DNA of 64,000 nucleotides, from NCBI GenBank assembly GCA_029256185.1, contig JAQSYI010000013.1:124001-188000 (forward strand). The letters are read 5' to 3'. The DNA is from Paenibacillaceae bacterium (GTDB taxonomy: Bacteria; Bacillota; Bacilli; Paenibacillales; NBRC-103111). A program made the translations under genes and the position numbers. Shown piece after piece: positions 37,246-47,600 of the stretch (positions are counted from its first letter, which is position 1; each line of letters begins with the position of its first letter). The notes below the pieces were generated by a model. The model was not told the DNA's origin, did no database searches, and saw only the letters and a program-made list of their open reading frames with translations.

Positions 37246-38127
37246 ATGCACAACCGGTCTTCATTAGGAGAAAAGATATTTGATCTGGTCAACATCTTGT
37301 TTATGCTGTTATTAATGGCTGCAACACTGTACCCGTTCCTGTACGTCGTCTTCTCGTCATTCAGCGCTCCCGAGGAGCTGGTAAGCCATCGGGGGCTATT
37401 GCTGAAGCCCGCCGGCTTCAGCCTGGCGTCCTACAGGATGGTGTTCTCCAATCCGATGATTGCAATCGGCTATTATAATACAGTCATTTATGTGGTTGCC
37501 GGCACGGGTCTGAACCTGCTTCTGACCTCTCTTGCCGCCTATGCTCTCTCCCGCCGCAATGTGCGTTTTACCGGCCCGATTATGCTGGGCATTGTCTTTA
37601 CGATGTTTTTTACCGGAGGCTTGATCCCCACGTATCTGCTGATCGGCAATTTGCACCTGTTTGATTCCCGCTGGGTGATGATCCTGCCCTCCGCCATTAA
37701 TACGTGGAACCTTCTGGTGATGCGAACCTCCTTCCAGGGCGTTCCCGCGGAACTGGAGGAATCCGCCAGAATCGATGGCGCACAGGACTTCACCATCCTG
37801 TTCCGGGTGTTCATACCGGTATGCTTGCCCATCATGGCCGTGATGACCCTGTTCTATGGCGTACAGCATTGGAATTCCTACCTGGATGCCCTGATCTATA
37901 TCCGCGACCGCGCTTTGTATCCCCTCCAGCTGGTTATGCAGGAAATTCTGATTGCCAACAGCACGGAGTCCATGACCACCGCTGTCAGCGATTACGACAA
38001 GGGGCTGGTGCAGGAAACGATCAAATATGCGACTATCGTTGTTGCCACTGTGCCTATTCTGCTGCTGTATCCGTTCTTGCAGCGCTATTTTGTCAAAGGG
38101 GTTATGCTGGGAGCAATTAAAGAGTAG
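37246..38127 (+). CDS. ABC transporter permease, LplC type
   Basis: 293 residues from ATG 37246, which has AGGAGG 9 nt upstream; an in-frame start at 37186 inside the previous gene lacks such a site. Six membrane segments (IFDLVNILFMLLLMAATLYP first) and the EAA-type loop ELEESARIDGAQDF. The ending FVKGVMLGAIKE is typical of the family. It forms the transmembrane pair with the LplB-type protein just upstream and ends the operon. Confidence 0.93.
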   Translation: MHNRSSLGEKIFDLVNILFMLLLMAATLYPFLYVVFSSFSAPEELVSHRGLLLKPAGFSLASYRMVFSNPMIAIGYYNTVIYVVAGTGLNLLLTSLAAYALSRRNVRFTGPIMLGIVFTMFFTGGLIPTYLLIGNLHLFDSRWVMILPSAINTWNLLVMRTSFQGVPAELEESARIDGAQDFTILFRVFIPVCLPIMAVMTLFYGVQHWNSYLDALIYIRDRALYPLQLVMQEILIANSTESMTTAVSDYDKGLVQETIKYATIVVATVPILLLYPFLQRYFVKGVMLGAIKE

Positions 38128-38503
38128 GAATTGTGACGGACTCAGTCGTTCTTATTGGACTATATTCCCCGTATCCGGAGGAATTATAGCTCCGATACGA
38201 GCTTCTTAGTCCGTTGCTCTGTCAATCCCGCTTATACCGTGAATGAAATCTCTCAGGTCACGCAGCAGCCGGGAGAGAAAAAATTATGAAACACCACACT
38301 AGATCATCCTTATTATGTAACAAACACCTTCATCAGGATATGAAAACGCTTCATATTAAGCGCTTCCAAGAGAGAATGGAAGAATACTAGAGATTCATAA
38401 AGTTTTCATAAAGTTTTTCGCTAAATTTGGCAGGAAATCGTTATTTGCTGTCGAATTTAATAAGTCTGGCATCTATTTTGCAATGGGAGCGGGATGAGAT
38501 CAT
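38128..38503. other. Gene-free stretch with a large imperfect stem-loop and an inverted repeat
   Basis: No gene is seen here. GACGGACT (38135-38142) can pair with AGTCCGTT (38208-38215), and inside it CGTATCCGGAG (38170-38180) pairs with CTCCGATACG (38190-38199) with one bulge. No T run follows, so it is not a standard terminator. Further on, ATATGAA-AACGC-TTCATAT (38338-38356) is a perfect 7-bp inverted repeat, followed by AAGCGCTT. These resemble but do not match a CcpA site. The last 100 bases are AT-rich and probably hold the GNAT promoter. Confidence 0.5.
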
Positions 38504-38929
38504 ATGGTAGTTCGTTCGTTCCAGTTATCCGATTACGGGAAGATTACCGAGTTGTTAGAGCATGTGTTGGATGAGGACTGTCTGGATGATACCATGACGG
38601 CTTTTGCCCGTCAGTTGAACTGGGACAGCAGTCTGGTGGTGGTGGCTGCCGAAGAGGGTGAGATTCTCGGCGTAATGATTGGCACGATTCACCGCAATCA
38701 GGGCTATTATTACCGGATAGCGGTACATCCGGATCACCAGCGGCGGGGAATCGGGCGTGCTTTAATCGAATCTCTGAAGCAGCGCTTCTCGGTTAGGCAG
38801 ATTCAGCGCATGGTTGTACCCGTTGACGAATACAATGAGCAACTGCTGCCGGTGTTTGAGAAATTAGGCTGTTGCGAGGATGACTTCAACCGATCGTTCG
38901 GCAAGCTTAGCATTCTGGCAGGTTGTTGA
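38504..38929 (+). CDS. GNAT family N-acetyltransferase
   Basis: 141 residues, one GNAT domain. The acetyl-CoA binding motif is YYRIAVHPDHQRRGIGRALIE (core QRRGIGRA), preceded by the beta-4 strand GVMIGTIH. It transfers acetyl from acetyl-CoA to an amine; the substrate cannot be told. The start at ATG 38504 has only a weak site upstream. A terminator follows at 38967, so it is probably transcribed alone. Confidence 0.88.
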   Translation: MVVRSFQLSDYGKITELLEHVLDEDCLDDTMTAFARQLNWDSSLVVVAAEEGEILGVMIGTIHRNQGYYYRIAVHPDHQRRGIGRALIESLKQRFSVRQIQRMVVPVDEYNEQLLPVFEKLGCCEDDFNRSFGKLSILAGC

Positions 38930-38966
38930 TGCTGCAGTAGAGAGACAATTCCATAGTGACGCATAG

Positions 38967-39014
38967 AGCATATCTTTCTGTAACCGTTGCAATTGGCGGG
39001 AAGATATGCTTTTC
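38967..39014 (+). terminator. Terminator after the GNAT gene
   Basis: A perfect 10-bp stem, AGCATATCTT (38967-38976) with AAGATATGCT (39001-39010), is followed by TTTCT. It is AT-rich with a long loop, so moderate in strength. Confidence 0.65.
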
Positions 39015-39074
39015 TATATAGAAAGGGGATTTTACGAGCAGGATAAGACTCACACGGCAGGAGGATAGCAGCCT

Positions 39075-39638
39075 ATGACAGAGCAGAGCGGGTCAGCGAC
39101 AATGATCAAGAGCTTCAAGCACGACGGGCATCTGCATCGGGTCTGGCTGGAGAACTGGCGGGTACCCTATGATTGTCTGACGCGCGCTCATCAGGATCAT
39201 GACATACAAATTTTTGTCAATTGCCAGACCCGCATCCGCGAGTCCGACGGAAGGGAATGGATAAGCCGGATTCCAGGCGTATCATTCTTTATGCCGGGCA
39301 AATGGTATAATGTTGTAGCATTGCTTGAAGAGGATGGAATCCGCTATTACTGCAATGTAGCTTCTCCCTTTTACCAAAGCGGCAATGTGCTCACCTATAT
39401 TGATTATGATCTGGATGTTATTCTGAACCAGAGAGGCGACATTTATCTGGTGGATGAGGATGAGTACAACAGGCACAAACGGTTATACCATTATTCCCAG
39501 GCTGTAGAGGACAAGGTAATGGCTGGGCTGGAGGAGCTCATGGAACGGATCAAATGCCGCCAAGAGCCCTTTGATGATGCCGCCGTCCTGGCCTACTACC
39601 AGCTGTGGAAGGACTCTGTTCCCCAGGATAGTCCATAA
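39075..39638 (+). CDS. DUF402 family protein (Ntdp-like nucleotide phosphatase)
   Basis: 187 residues, a complete DUF402 protein. It has the FFMPGKWYNVVALLEEDGIRYYCN strand region (core MPGKWYNV, YYCNVASP), the acidic metal cluster YIDYDLDV and YLVDEDEYNRH. Studied members of this family hydrolyse nucleoside tri- and diphosphates with bound metal. AGGAGG lies 10 nt before ATG 39075. It precedes queG by 124 nt on the same strand. Confidence 0.9.
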   Translation: MTEQSGSATMIKSFKHDGHLHRVWLENWRVPYDCLTRAHQDHDIQIFVNCQTRIRESDGREWISRIPGVSFFMPGKWYNVVALLEEDGIRYYCNVASPFYQSGNVLTYIDYDLDVILNQRGDIYLVDEDEYNRHKRLYHYSQAVEDKVMAGLEELMERIKCRQEPFDDAAVLAYYQLWKDSVPQDSP

Positions 39639-39762
39639 TTTGGCTTTAAACAGGGAATGCTGCTTAATGGTGCGTACCTTGCAGCGATATTATACAAGGC
39701 GGCGCCTGCTCCACCAGCCAGAACAGGGGAGGGGCGTTGTTTTTTCGACGGGAGGGGAAGGC

Positions 39763-40977
39763 TTGGAGCAGGATGCCTGCTGTGAAGAGGCAACATTGAC
39801 GGATAGCTTGCCCGGCCGGCCCGCATCCTGTCTGTCCGGGAGCTCATCTTGCTGGCAGAAATTGAAGCGGGAGATTATAGAGGCTTTACCTGAGCTGGGA
39901 ATCGACAAGCTTGGTTTTGCCTCGGCTGATCCATTCCTGGAGTTGAAGGATCGGTTGCTTCGTCAGAGGGCGGAGGGGCGCGAATCGGGCTTCGAGGAGC
40001 CTGATATAGACAAGCGGGTTACGCCTGGGCTGCTTCTGCCCGGCGCACGCTCTATTCTCTCTGTTGCAGTGGCGTATCCTTCCCGCTTGCCTTCGCCGCC
40101 CCGTTCGGAGCCGGGAGCCTATAGAGGCATATTCGCCCGCTCCGCCTGGGGGCAGGACTACCATCTGGTGCTGAAGAACCGGATGGACAGGCTGGCGGCC
40201 TTTATCCGGGAGCGGGTGCCTGACGTCAGGCTGGAGAGTATGACGGATACGGGGGCCCTCTCCGACAGAGCAGCGGCAGAGCGGGCGGGAGTGGGCTGGA
40301 GCGGCAAGAATTGCTCCATTATTACCCCGGAGTTCGGTTCCTGGGTGTATCTGGGGGAGATGATCACCAATATTCCCTTCCAGCCTGACCGTCCTATTGA
40401 GGACAGCTGCGGAGACTGTACCCTATGCATGGATGCGTGCCCCACATCGGCTTTTGTCGGACCGGGACAACTGGATGCGAAGCGGTGCATCTCCTATCTG
40501 ACCCAGACCAAGGAGCTTATTCCCGTTGAATTCCGGGAGAAGATCGGCAACAGGCTCTATGGCTGCGACACCTGTCAGCAGGTATGTCCCCACAACAAGG
40601 GGAAAAGCTTTAGCCGCCATCCGGAGCTTGTGCCTGATCCCGAGCAAGTCAAGCCGCTGCTTCTTCCCATTCTTGCAATGAGCAATAAACAGTTTAAGGC
40701 GGTCTTTGGCCGCAATGCCGCAGCCTGGAGAGGGAGAAGGCCGGTCCAGCGCAACGCGGTGCAGGCCTTGGGCATCTTCCGCGACATGGCGGCCTTGCCC
40801 CGGCTGCGTGAGATTATGAATACCGATGAACGGTCTGAGCTGCGCGCCACGGCGGCCTGGTCCATGGGACGGATTGGCGGTCCGGAAGCCCAAGAGGCGC
40901 TGCTTGCCGCCGCCGTCCAAGAGAAGGATGAGGAAGTCATGGCAGAAATCCGGCGGGCGCTTGAAGGATTGGAATAG
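39763..40977 (+). CDS. queG: Epoxyqueuosine reductase
   Basis: 404 residues from TTG 39763 (GGAGG 7 nt upstream; no in-frame ATG nearby has a site). QueG carries out the last step of queuosine tRNA modification, reducing epoxyqueuosine with cobalamin and two 4Fe-4S clusters. Seen here: the TDTG motif with D162, the proposed acid; cluster ligands C216, C219, C222, C226 and C242, C268, C271, C275; and C-terminal HEAT-like repeats (about 325-404). The first 35 residues extend beyond the usual start and are poorly conserved in look, so the true start may lie a little inside. Confidence 0.93.
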   Translation: MEQDACCEEATLTDSLPGRPASCLSGSSSCWQKLKREIIEALPELGIDKLGFASADPFLELKDRLLRQRAEGRESGFEEPDIDKRVTPGLLLPGARSILSVAVAYPSRLPSPPRSEPGAYRGIFARSAWGQDYHLVLKNRMDRLAAFIRERVPDVRLESMTDTGALSDRAAAERAGVGWSGKNCSIITPEFGSWVYLGEMITNIPFQPDRPIEDSCGDCTLCMDACPTSAFVGPGQLDAKRCISYLTQTKELIPVEFREKIGNRLYGCDTCQQVCPHNKGKSFSRHPELVPDPEQVKPLLLPILAMSNKQFKAVFGRNAAAWRGRRPVQRNAVQALGIFRDMAALPRLREIMNTDERSELRATAAWSMGRIGGPEAQEALLAAAVQEKDEEVMAEIRRALEGLE

Positions 40978-41103
40978 GCTAAGCCTGCGGAGCAGATGAC
41001 CTGAAGCCGTAGACAAGGGGATCATGTCAGGAATGACAGACAGTTGCAGGAATAATGGCGGTGAACAGATTTTTGCAGCGTGGCTTTGAGAGGAGGTTTC
41101 CCC

Positions 41104-41658
41104 ATGTCCGTAATTTATTACAAGTATCTTGAAGCACCCATAGGCAGGCTCCTTTTATGTTCTACAGAACGGGGATTATGCCGGATCGGCTTCGACCGCA
41201 GCCGTCAGCAGGAGGAAGAACTGGAGGAACTGGAGCAATGGGCCCGGCTGAGGATTGCTGCCGATTCCCGGCTGCTCGAGGGCGGTTTTCATATTGAAGA
41301 AGCGGAAGAGCAGCTGAGACAATATTTTGCCGGAGAGCGGTCCGGTTTCTCGGTAAGTCTCGATCTTCACGGGACGCCGTTTCAACAGCAGGTCTGGCAG
41401 TCCTTGGCCAAGATTCCCTATGGAGAGGTCCGCTCTTATAAGCAAATCGCCCAAAACATCGGTTCGCCCAAGGCTGTACGTGCTGTAGGCGGGGCCAATA
41501 ACCGTAATCCTGTTCCGGTCATCATCCCGTGCCACCGGGTAATTGGCGCCTCGGGGGATATGGTAGGGTATGCCGGAGGCTTGACCATCAAACAGATGCT
41601 GCTGGAGCTTGAAGGGTATCAATTGCCACTAACGTCATTAACCGGAGTGAAGCTATGA
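41104..41658 (+). CDS. ogt: Methylated-DNA--protein-cysteine methyltransferase
   Basis: 184 residues from ATG 41104 (AGAGGAGG 7 nt upstream). It repairs O6-alkylguanine by moving the alkyl group onto its own cysteine, C143 in IIPCHRVIG. The DNA-binding helix (YGEVRSYKQIAQNIGSPKA, core SYKQIA) and the preceding RAVGGANNRNP are present. Its stop codon overlaps the ATG of the HD-GYP gene, giving translational coupling, though the two have no evident functional tie. Confidence 0.95.
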   Translation: MSVIYYKYLEAPIGRLLLCSTERGLCRIGFDRSRQQEEELEELEQWARLRIAADSRLLEGGFHIEEAEEQLRQYFAGERSGFSVSLDLHGTPFQQQVWQSLAKIPYGEVRSYKQIAQNIGSPKAVRAVGGANNRNPVPVIIPCHRVIGASGDMVGYAGGLTIKQMLLELEGYQLPLTSLTGVKL

Positions 41659-42683
41659 GATACGTATATATTGATTCGGTGGAGTCAGGGCAGTATCTGG
41701 GCAGAACCATCTTCTCGTCCAACGGCGCGGTGTTGCTGTCAGAAGGCGTGCAGCTGACGGTATACATGATCACAACCTTGCGGCGGATTGGCGTTACCAT
41801 GCTCTACATCAAGGACGAGCATACCGAGGATGTAGAAATTACCGATGTGGTGTCGGAGGAGAACAAGCGGGCTGTCATGCAAAAACTGGGCGAGATGCTT
41901 CAGTCCATCCGTTCGGGGAAAGACTTCAACACCAAGTCTATCGGCCTATCCGTAGACCGGCTGCTGGAGGATGTCATGCAGAACCGGGAAGTGCTCCTGC
42001 AATTGTCGGACATCCGCACCAAGGACAATATGCAATACGTGCATGCGCTTAATGTATGTACAATGGCGGCTCTTACCGGCTTGAATATGGGCTTGACCCA
42101 GACACAGATCAAGGAGCTGTCGGTAGGCGCGCTGCTTCATGATGTGGGCAAGGTGGAGCTGATCACCGACGACAGCTCGGAGGATATGAGAAAGCACCAT
42201 ACTTGGCGTGGCTTCGAGCTGCTTAAGAGCAAGCGGGAATTCAGCCTGCTGATTGCCCATGTTGCTTTCCAGCATCATGAAGCCCTTGATGGCACCGGCA
42301 TACCGCGGGGCTTGGATGAAGAGCAGATTCACCTGTATCCCAAAATCGTGGCGGTTGCCAATACCTATGACAACCTGCTCTTCAATCCGGAGACAGGCAG
42401 CAAGACGCTGCCCCACGAGGCTGTCGAGATGATTACAGCCTTAGCGGGCACCAAGCTGGACCGGGAGTGCGTGATCCAATTTCTGCGCTCTGTGTCCGTG
42501 TATCCCACCGGGGTCAGCGTCAGGATGTCGAACCGTGAGGTGGGAGTGGTAGTGGGCCAGCACCGGGGGCTGCCCGGCAGGCCTGTGGTTCGGGTGGTTA
42601 AGAAGGAAGATGAGGAGCTTAGCATCACCGAGTTCGACTTGGCCAAGCATACGACGGTTTTTATTGAAAGTGTATTAATGTAG
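41655..42683 (+). CDS. HD-GYP domain phosphodiesterase
   Basis: 342 residues. An N-terminal region (about 1-100) is followed by an HD-GYP domain: H130, H162-D163 in LLHDVGK, HH at 181-182, and HHEALDGTGIP, where the GYP signature reads GIP. Proteins of this class hydrolyse cyclic di-GMP or related signals in the cytoplasm. The variation in GYP is common and does not by itself mean loss of activity. The start overlaps the ogt stop (ATGA). Confidence 0.9.
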   Translation: MRYVYIDSVESGQYLGRTIFSSNGAVLLSEGVQLTVYMITTLRRIGVTMLYIKDEHTEDVEITDVVSEENKRAVMQKLGEMLQSIRSGKDFNTKSIGLSVDRLLEDVMQNREVLLQLSDIRTKDNMQYVHALNVCTMAALTGLNMGLTQTQIKELSVGALLHDVGKVELITDDSSEDMRKHHTWRGFELLKSKREFSLLIAHVAFQHHEALDGTGIPRGLDEEQIHLYPKIVAVANTYDNLLFNPETGSKTLPHEAVEMITALAGTKLDRECVIQFLRSVSVYPTGVSVRMSNREVGVVVGQHRGLPGRPVVRVVKKEDEELSITEFDLAKHTTVFIESVLM

Positions 42684-42711
42684 ATCAGCGCATTTAATGG
42701 AGGAGCAGAAC

Positions 42712-44547
42712 ATGTACACATTCCGTGAGATCAGAGAAGCATTCACCGCCGAGGAAACCGGGAGGCAAGCACCGCTGTTTCCTTTTGGAGTGGACCTGCA
42801 GGAGGTATTGCAGAAGATAAGGGAGCAGCCCGCTTACAGCAGCTTGCGGGAGGAGATCAGGGAAGAGGCGCAGCGGGCTGAACAGGAACCGCTGCTGCCT
42901 CTGACCTTTACCCAGTTTCACCAGTTCGAGAAGCAAGGAACCCGTTTTGAATACGAACGGCCGTATTTTGACCGGCGCCGCAGGCTTCTGGGCCTGGTGT
43001 ATGCCACGCTGATCGATGGGACCGAGCAATATTTGCCTGTGCTGGAGGATTTAATCTGGGAAATATGCAATGAGTACACATGGTGTGTGCCTGCCCATCT
43101 TCCCTTTGGGCTTGAGGCTGCCCGCAGCAATGTGCGGCTTTCCGAGGAGCAGATCGATCTGTTCGCATCCGAGACGGGACATGGTTTGGCGGAGACGCTT
43201 TACCTCCTGTCGGATAAGCTGAACCCGTGGATTGCCGAACGGATCAGAACAGAAGTGAACAAGCGGATTCTTCAGCCCATGTACCGGGAGCCCTCCAGAT
43301 TCGGCTGGGAATCCGTCACCAATAACTGGTCTGCCGTCTGCGGAGGGGCGGTGGGAATGACCGCTTTGCTGCTGGAAGAAAACCCGGAACGTCTGGCCGG
43401 GCTGATCGACCGTCTGCTGCAGGCAATGGAATGTTATATGGAAGGCTTCGAGAATGACGGCGGCTGTCCCGAAGGGATCGGCTACTGGTTGTACGGCTTT
43501 GGGTATTATATGTATTTTGCCGAGATGCTGGAGTCTTACACTGCAGGCAAGCTGCGCTTGCTGGATACGGATAAGTGCCGCCGCATCGCCGAATTCCCGT
43601 TATCCATCAGCTTGTCTGACGGAAGCTTCGTCAATTATTCCGATGCCTCGGGCCGTTCTTCCTTACATACCGGCATGGTTGCCCAACTGGTCAGACGCTA
43701 CGGGCTGCAGATTCCTTATCTGGGGAAGCTGGTATCCCTTCACCAGGATCATTGCTACCGGTTTGCCCATGTTTCCCGGAACCTGCTGTGGTCGGACCAA
43801 GAGATGCTTGGCCGGTCCACTCCCGCCGGAGAATGGGAGCTTGCCGACCTGCAATGGATTGTGAGCCGTCAGAAGGCGGGCAACGCCATGGTCGCGTTCT
43901 CGGCCAAGGGCGGACATAATGCCGAGCCGCATAATCATAATGATGTGGGCCATTTCATTCTCCACGCGGGAGGCGAGAGCCTGCTTGCCGATCTGGGGGC
44001 GGGGGTCTATACCCGCGATTATTTCGGCGAGAAGCGTTATACCTACCTGCATAATTCCAGCAAGGGGCATTCCGTCCCGGTGATCGACGGACAGGAGCAG
44101 CAAGACGGTCATGCATGTGCCGCTGTGGTGACGGAGAAGGTCATTGAGCCGGGGCATATCCGGCTGGGCCTGGATCTGACGGCAGCGTATCCGGGAACCA
44201 AGTTGGAGCAATTCCACCGGCAGTTCCAGTGGATTTTCACAGAAGGGGTGGGCAGGTTGAGCCTGACGGACCGGTTCGCGTTCACACAAGCTCCCCACAG
44301 CCTGGAAGAAGTGTTCATCAGCTTAAACGAGCCCGTACTTGAGCCTGGCCTTGTCCGCTGGCAGGGAGAGAAGGCGGAAGCGACTCTCCGTTACGATGAC
44401 CGGCCGTACTCCGCGGCGGTGGAAGTGATCCCCACCCAGGCTCATCTGGGCCAGCCCATCACCGTCTACCGTCTGACGCTCGCAGCGAAGGAACTGTCAG
44501 CCCGGGTGGAGTTTGCAGGCGAGTTCGAAGTGAAGCCGGTTCAATAA
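42712..44547 (+). CDS. Heparinase II/III-family protein (cytoplasmic)
   Basis: 611 residues from ATG 42712, with GGAGGAG 6 nt upstream; ATG 42697 contains that site. No signal peptide. An (alpha/alpha) toroid N-terminal half (about 60-370) is followed by the heparinase II/III beta-sandwich region with GGHNAEPHNHNDVGHF, LLADLGAGVYTRDYF and YLHNSSKGHS. This family cleaves uronic-acid-containing poly- or oligosaccharides by beta-elimination. A cytoplasmic place suggests action on imported oligosaccharides. It is not in an evident operon with transport genes, though two uronate-type loci flank it. A strong terminator follows. Confidence 0.88.
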   Translation: MYTFREIREAFTAEETGRQAPLFPFGVDLQEVLQKIREQPAYSSLREEIREEAQRAEQEPLLPLTFTQFHQFEKQGTRFEYERPYFDRRRRLLGLVYATLIDGTEQYLPVLEDLIWEICNEYTWCVPAHLPFGLEAARSNVRLSEEQIDLFASETGHGLAETLYLLSDKLNPWIAERIRTEVNKRILQPMYREPSRFGWESVTNNWSAVCGGAVGMTALLLEENPERLAGLIDRLLQAMECYMEGFENDGGCPEGIGYWLYGFGYYMYFAEMLESYTAGKLRLLDTDKCRRIAEFPLSISLSDGSFVNYSDASGRSSLHTGMVAQLVRRYGLQIPYLGKLVSLHQDHCYRFAHVSRNLLWSDQEMLGRSTPAGEWELADLQWIVSRQKAGNAMVAFSAKGGHNAEPHNHNDVGHFILHAGGESLLADLGAGVYTRDYFGEKRYTYLHNSSKGHSVPVIDGQEQQDGHACAAVVTEKVIEPGHIRLGLDLTAAYPGTKLEQFHRQFQWIFTEGVGRLSLTDRFAFTQAPHSLEEVFISLNEPVLEPGLVRWQGEKAEATLRYDDRPYSAAVEVIPTQAHLGQPITVYRLTLAAKELSARVEFAGEFEVKPVQ

Positions 44548-44559
44548 GGTGGAGCAAAT

Positions 44560-44607
44560 AAACGATGAAAAGGAGCTGCCGCGGCAGCTCCTTTTCATCG
44601 TTTAAGT
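44560..44607. terminator. Bidirectional terminator, 21-bp perfect stem
   Basis: A perfect palindrome: 21-bp arms at 44560-44580 and 44583-44603 around a 2-base centre. The outer part is A-rich on the left and T-rich on the right (CTTTTCATCGTTT), so it can end transcription of both the heparinase-like gene and the convergent SLH gene. Confidence 0.85.
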
Positions 44608-44643
44608 CTTTTCTCCGGGATAAGATGAGGACAAACTGCTTGC

Positions 44644-47600
44644 TTATTTAGCAGCTTTAGCCAACAGTCTGCTGATGACAACGGCTGCCTGGGCTCTTGA
44701 GGAGTCCACAGCGGGAGCAAAGCCCTGATCATCTCCTTGCAGCAGGCCCAGTTCTGTTGCTGCCCCTACATAGGGCTTAGCCCAATCACTGATGCTGCTT
44801 GCGTCGGGGAATACTGTTTCTTGGGGTTCGGCAATATCCGCAAGCTTCTTGCCTGTTGCATGGAGATATGCCTTTACCACCATCACAGCAAGCTGTTCTC
44901 TTGTAATATTATCATCCGGCGCAAAGGCCTGCTCACTAACCCCTTCTACAATACCTGCCTCATACGCGGCGTAGACAGCATCCTTATACCAGGAGTCCCC
45001 GGAGATATCCGCAAAAGTTCCCGCAGTTCCATGGCTTTCCAGCTTGAATGCTTTGGCGATCAGGGTAACAAACTGTGCTCGGGTCAAGTTCGCCTCCGGC
45101 ATAAAGGAGTTTTCGTCCATGCCATCAACAATGCGGGCCTTGGCGAGCTGCTCAATCTCCTTTTGAGCCCAATGCCCTTGAATATCCGCGAAGCTAATGC
45201 CTTGTTCCGCTTTCTCTAGAACGGCATAACGGGAAAGATGCGGCAGCTTGGCAGTAATCGTACCGTCGCCATTAACCGTTCCGCCTATACGTTCCCAATG
45301 ACCTGTCTGTTCGTCAAGCACATACACGCCCAGGTTCTTCCAATTCTTCACGCTCTCTTGATCATAGGCAAAGGTGGCTTGAACCGGATTGTTAAAGGAA
45401 GTAATAGCCGCGTCCCCTTGTGACAGGACAATATCCATAATGGGTGACACCACGCTGAAATCCGGGATATTCTGTGTTGCAAAAGCTATATTCAAGCGAA
45501 CGGTTCCCTTCGAATCCTTAATATCCAGGGCATTGGGTGCAAACTTCAGAGTGATATCACTGGATTTAATGACGAGCGGCCTGTTGAGGCTCGAGGCCCT
45601 TAGAACGATATCGGAATCAAGCTCAACTGTCAATAGGTCCAGCTTCTCTTCGACTGTGGCGTCGATCTGCAATTCTTTATCCCCCGAATTCAGGCTGGAC
45701 AATAGACCGCCCCGGTCAGGCTTAATTTCATACGCCATTTTGCCATCGGCATTTTTGGCAGGCTTAGCTTCAACAGCCGCAGCTCCACCGCCGCCACCGC
45801 CACCGCCGCCAAATCCGCCGCCGCCAGCCGGAGGTGCCGTCGTCGGTTCTGCTTCATAAGCCACTTCAAGTTTAGAACTGGGAAGGCCTGAGCCCCTTTG
45901 CAAAGTAACATACAATTTACCGGCCTGAGTTCCCAATTGATCGATGTTAAATGTAGTGGACGAGGAGGAACTCATCATTATTTGGGAAAGAAACGGATTG
46001 CCTGAATCCGCTGTTCGGTAAACCCTCACATTGTCTCCCCGCTGGAGCCCTGTAACGGTGACTGTGTCGGAGGTTCCCGTTTTGTTATTGACAATCTGAA
46101 TCTGCTGCTGCGTCAGAGATGGGCTGTATCCCCGGTCATTAATGGCAATTGCCGTCGGTACTCCTTCTTTTGATGCAGTAACCGGGAACACGGCCAGCTT
46201 CGTGGCGCCCTCCGGCACCGGCGTGTTCCACGGGATACTGGTAGAATGCATGCCACGCTCATTTTCTGTAAGACTTATAACCGGTTTTATTTTTTCCAGG
46301 GCATCATTAACGAAATAAACATCATACCGCAGTGGCCGATTGTTGCCGGTTATCGTAGTATTGACAAAACCGAAATAACCGCCTATCTCATGCAAATCCC
46401 CGTCGTAGTCAATAAAATCTGGGATAGATCCATTAGGGATGCTGCCGTTCATCGGCAATGCCGTTGCCGTTTCGTCTGCGATATTATCGGCAATGCCGTA
46501 ACTCCCAATTGTAAAGCTGTCATTGGTCGTATTTACCGCCGTCACAAGAACCATGCTGGCTTCTCCGGGAATTTGGCTCCCCGGGATAGACGCCTCGTAC
46601 TGCGGCAGCCCTTTGTTCACGTGAGTGAACACGCCGCCAACCCTCAAGTACCAGGCATTCAAAAACTCAACTTGATAATAGCTGATGTTCTGTTCATCTG
46701 TTGCCGGCAACCAACGGACTATCCCATCAATCTGACCGGCACGGCCATTCTGATCTTCAAAGAAGTTGTGGCCGGCATCACTTTCAATTTCATCCCATAG
46801 TCCGAAGTAATGACCGGCGGTTCCTTCTCCCTGTGCATTGCTGCCAAAAATACCAATCCGTTGTGCTCCGGCGGGAACCGGGGTTTTGCCTGGAAGGGTA
46901 ACTTCGTAAGCGGGCAAATTCAGGTTGGGTCCGATCAGATGGCTCCGCTTAATCTCGGCAATCGGCTTTAACTTGACATTGTTGGCATCCACAAAATAAA
47001 GGTGATAGGCCGTAGCGGCGGAAGTGGTCGATGATGCTTCATTCCAGTACATGGAGCCGTTTATGGAACCAGGGCTGTAATCGTAATCTTCAAAACTGCC
47101 AGCAATAATATTTGGAGCCGGAATGGATGAATTCACGGCGGTCCGGTTCCCGCTCCCCAGTGTACTGTCAAAAATTTGCATTCTGTATAAGGAAACTCCG
47201 ACATTCCCGTTCAGATCTTTTGGACGCAGATCCATAAATACGGCTGTCGGCGGAACCTGATCAGCAGAAACGCTAACCTGATAGACGACCTCAGGAATAT
47301 CATGCTTCTCAAAATCATCATAACCAAGCATCGTTCCTGCTTCATCGGCAAAGGATAGACGGTATCCCGAATACTTCGTCTCGTCCGAGAGAATCCAGGA
47401 CACCAATGGCAGGATTTGGCCGCGGGCAGGGTCCAGATCACGGAAGATATATGAGATATATCCTCCTCCACCCCCTGCAGGAGGATTACTCACCCCTTGA
47501 TCCGTAAGGGGAACAGTTGCGGCAGATGTGCTTTCGCCATTCGCGTTCTTTGTATAAACGCTAAGGTGTTTTGCTGCCGGTGCAAGAGAAATGTTGGCTA

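Noticed and set aside
38341-38370. CcpA (cre) site in front of the GNAT gene
   Set aside because: The best alignments have three mismatches to the consensus; it is better described as an inverted repeat of unknown role.
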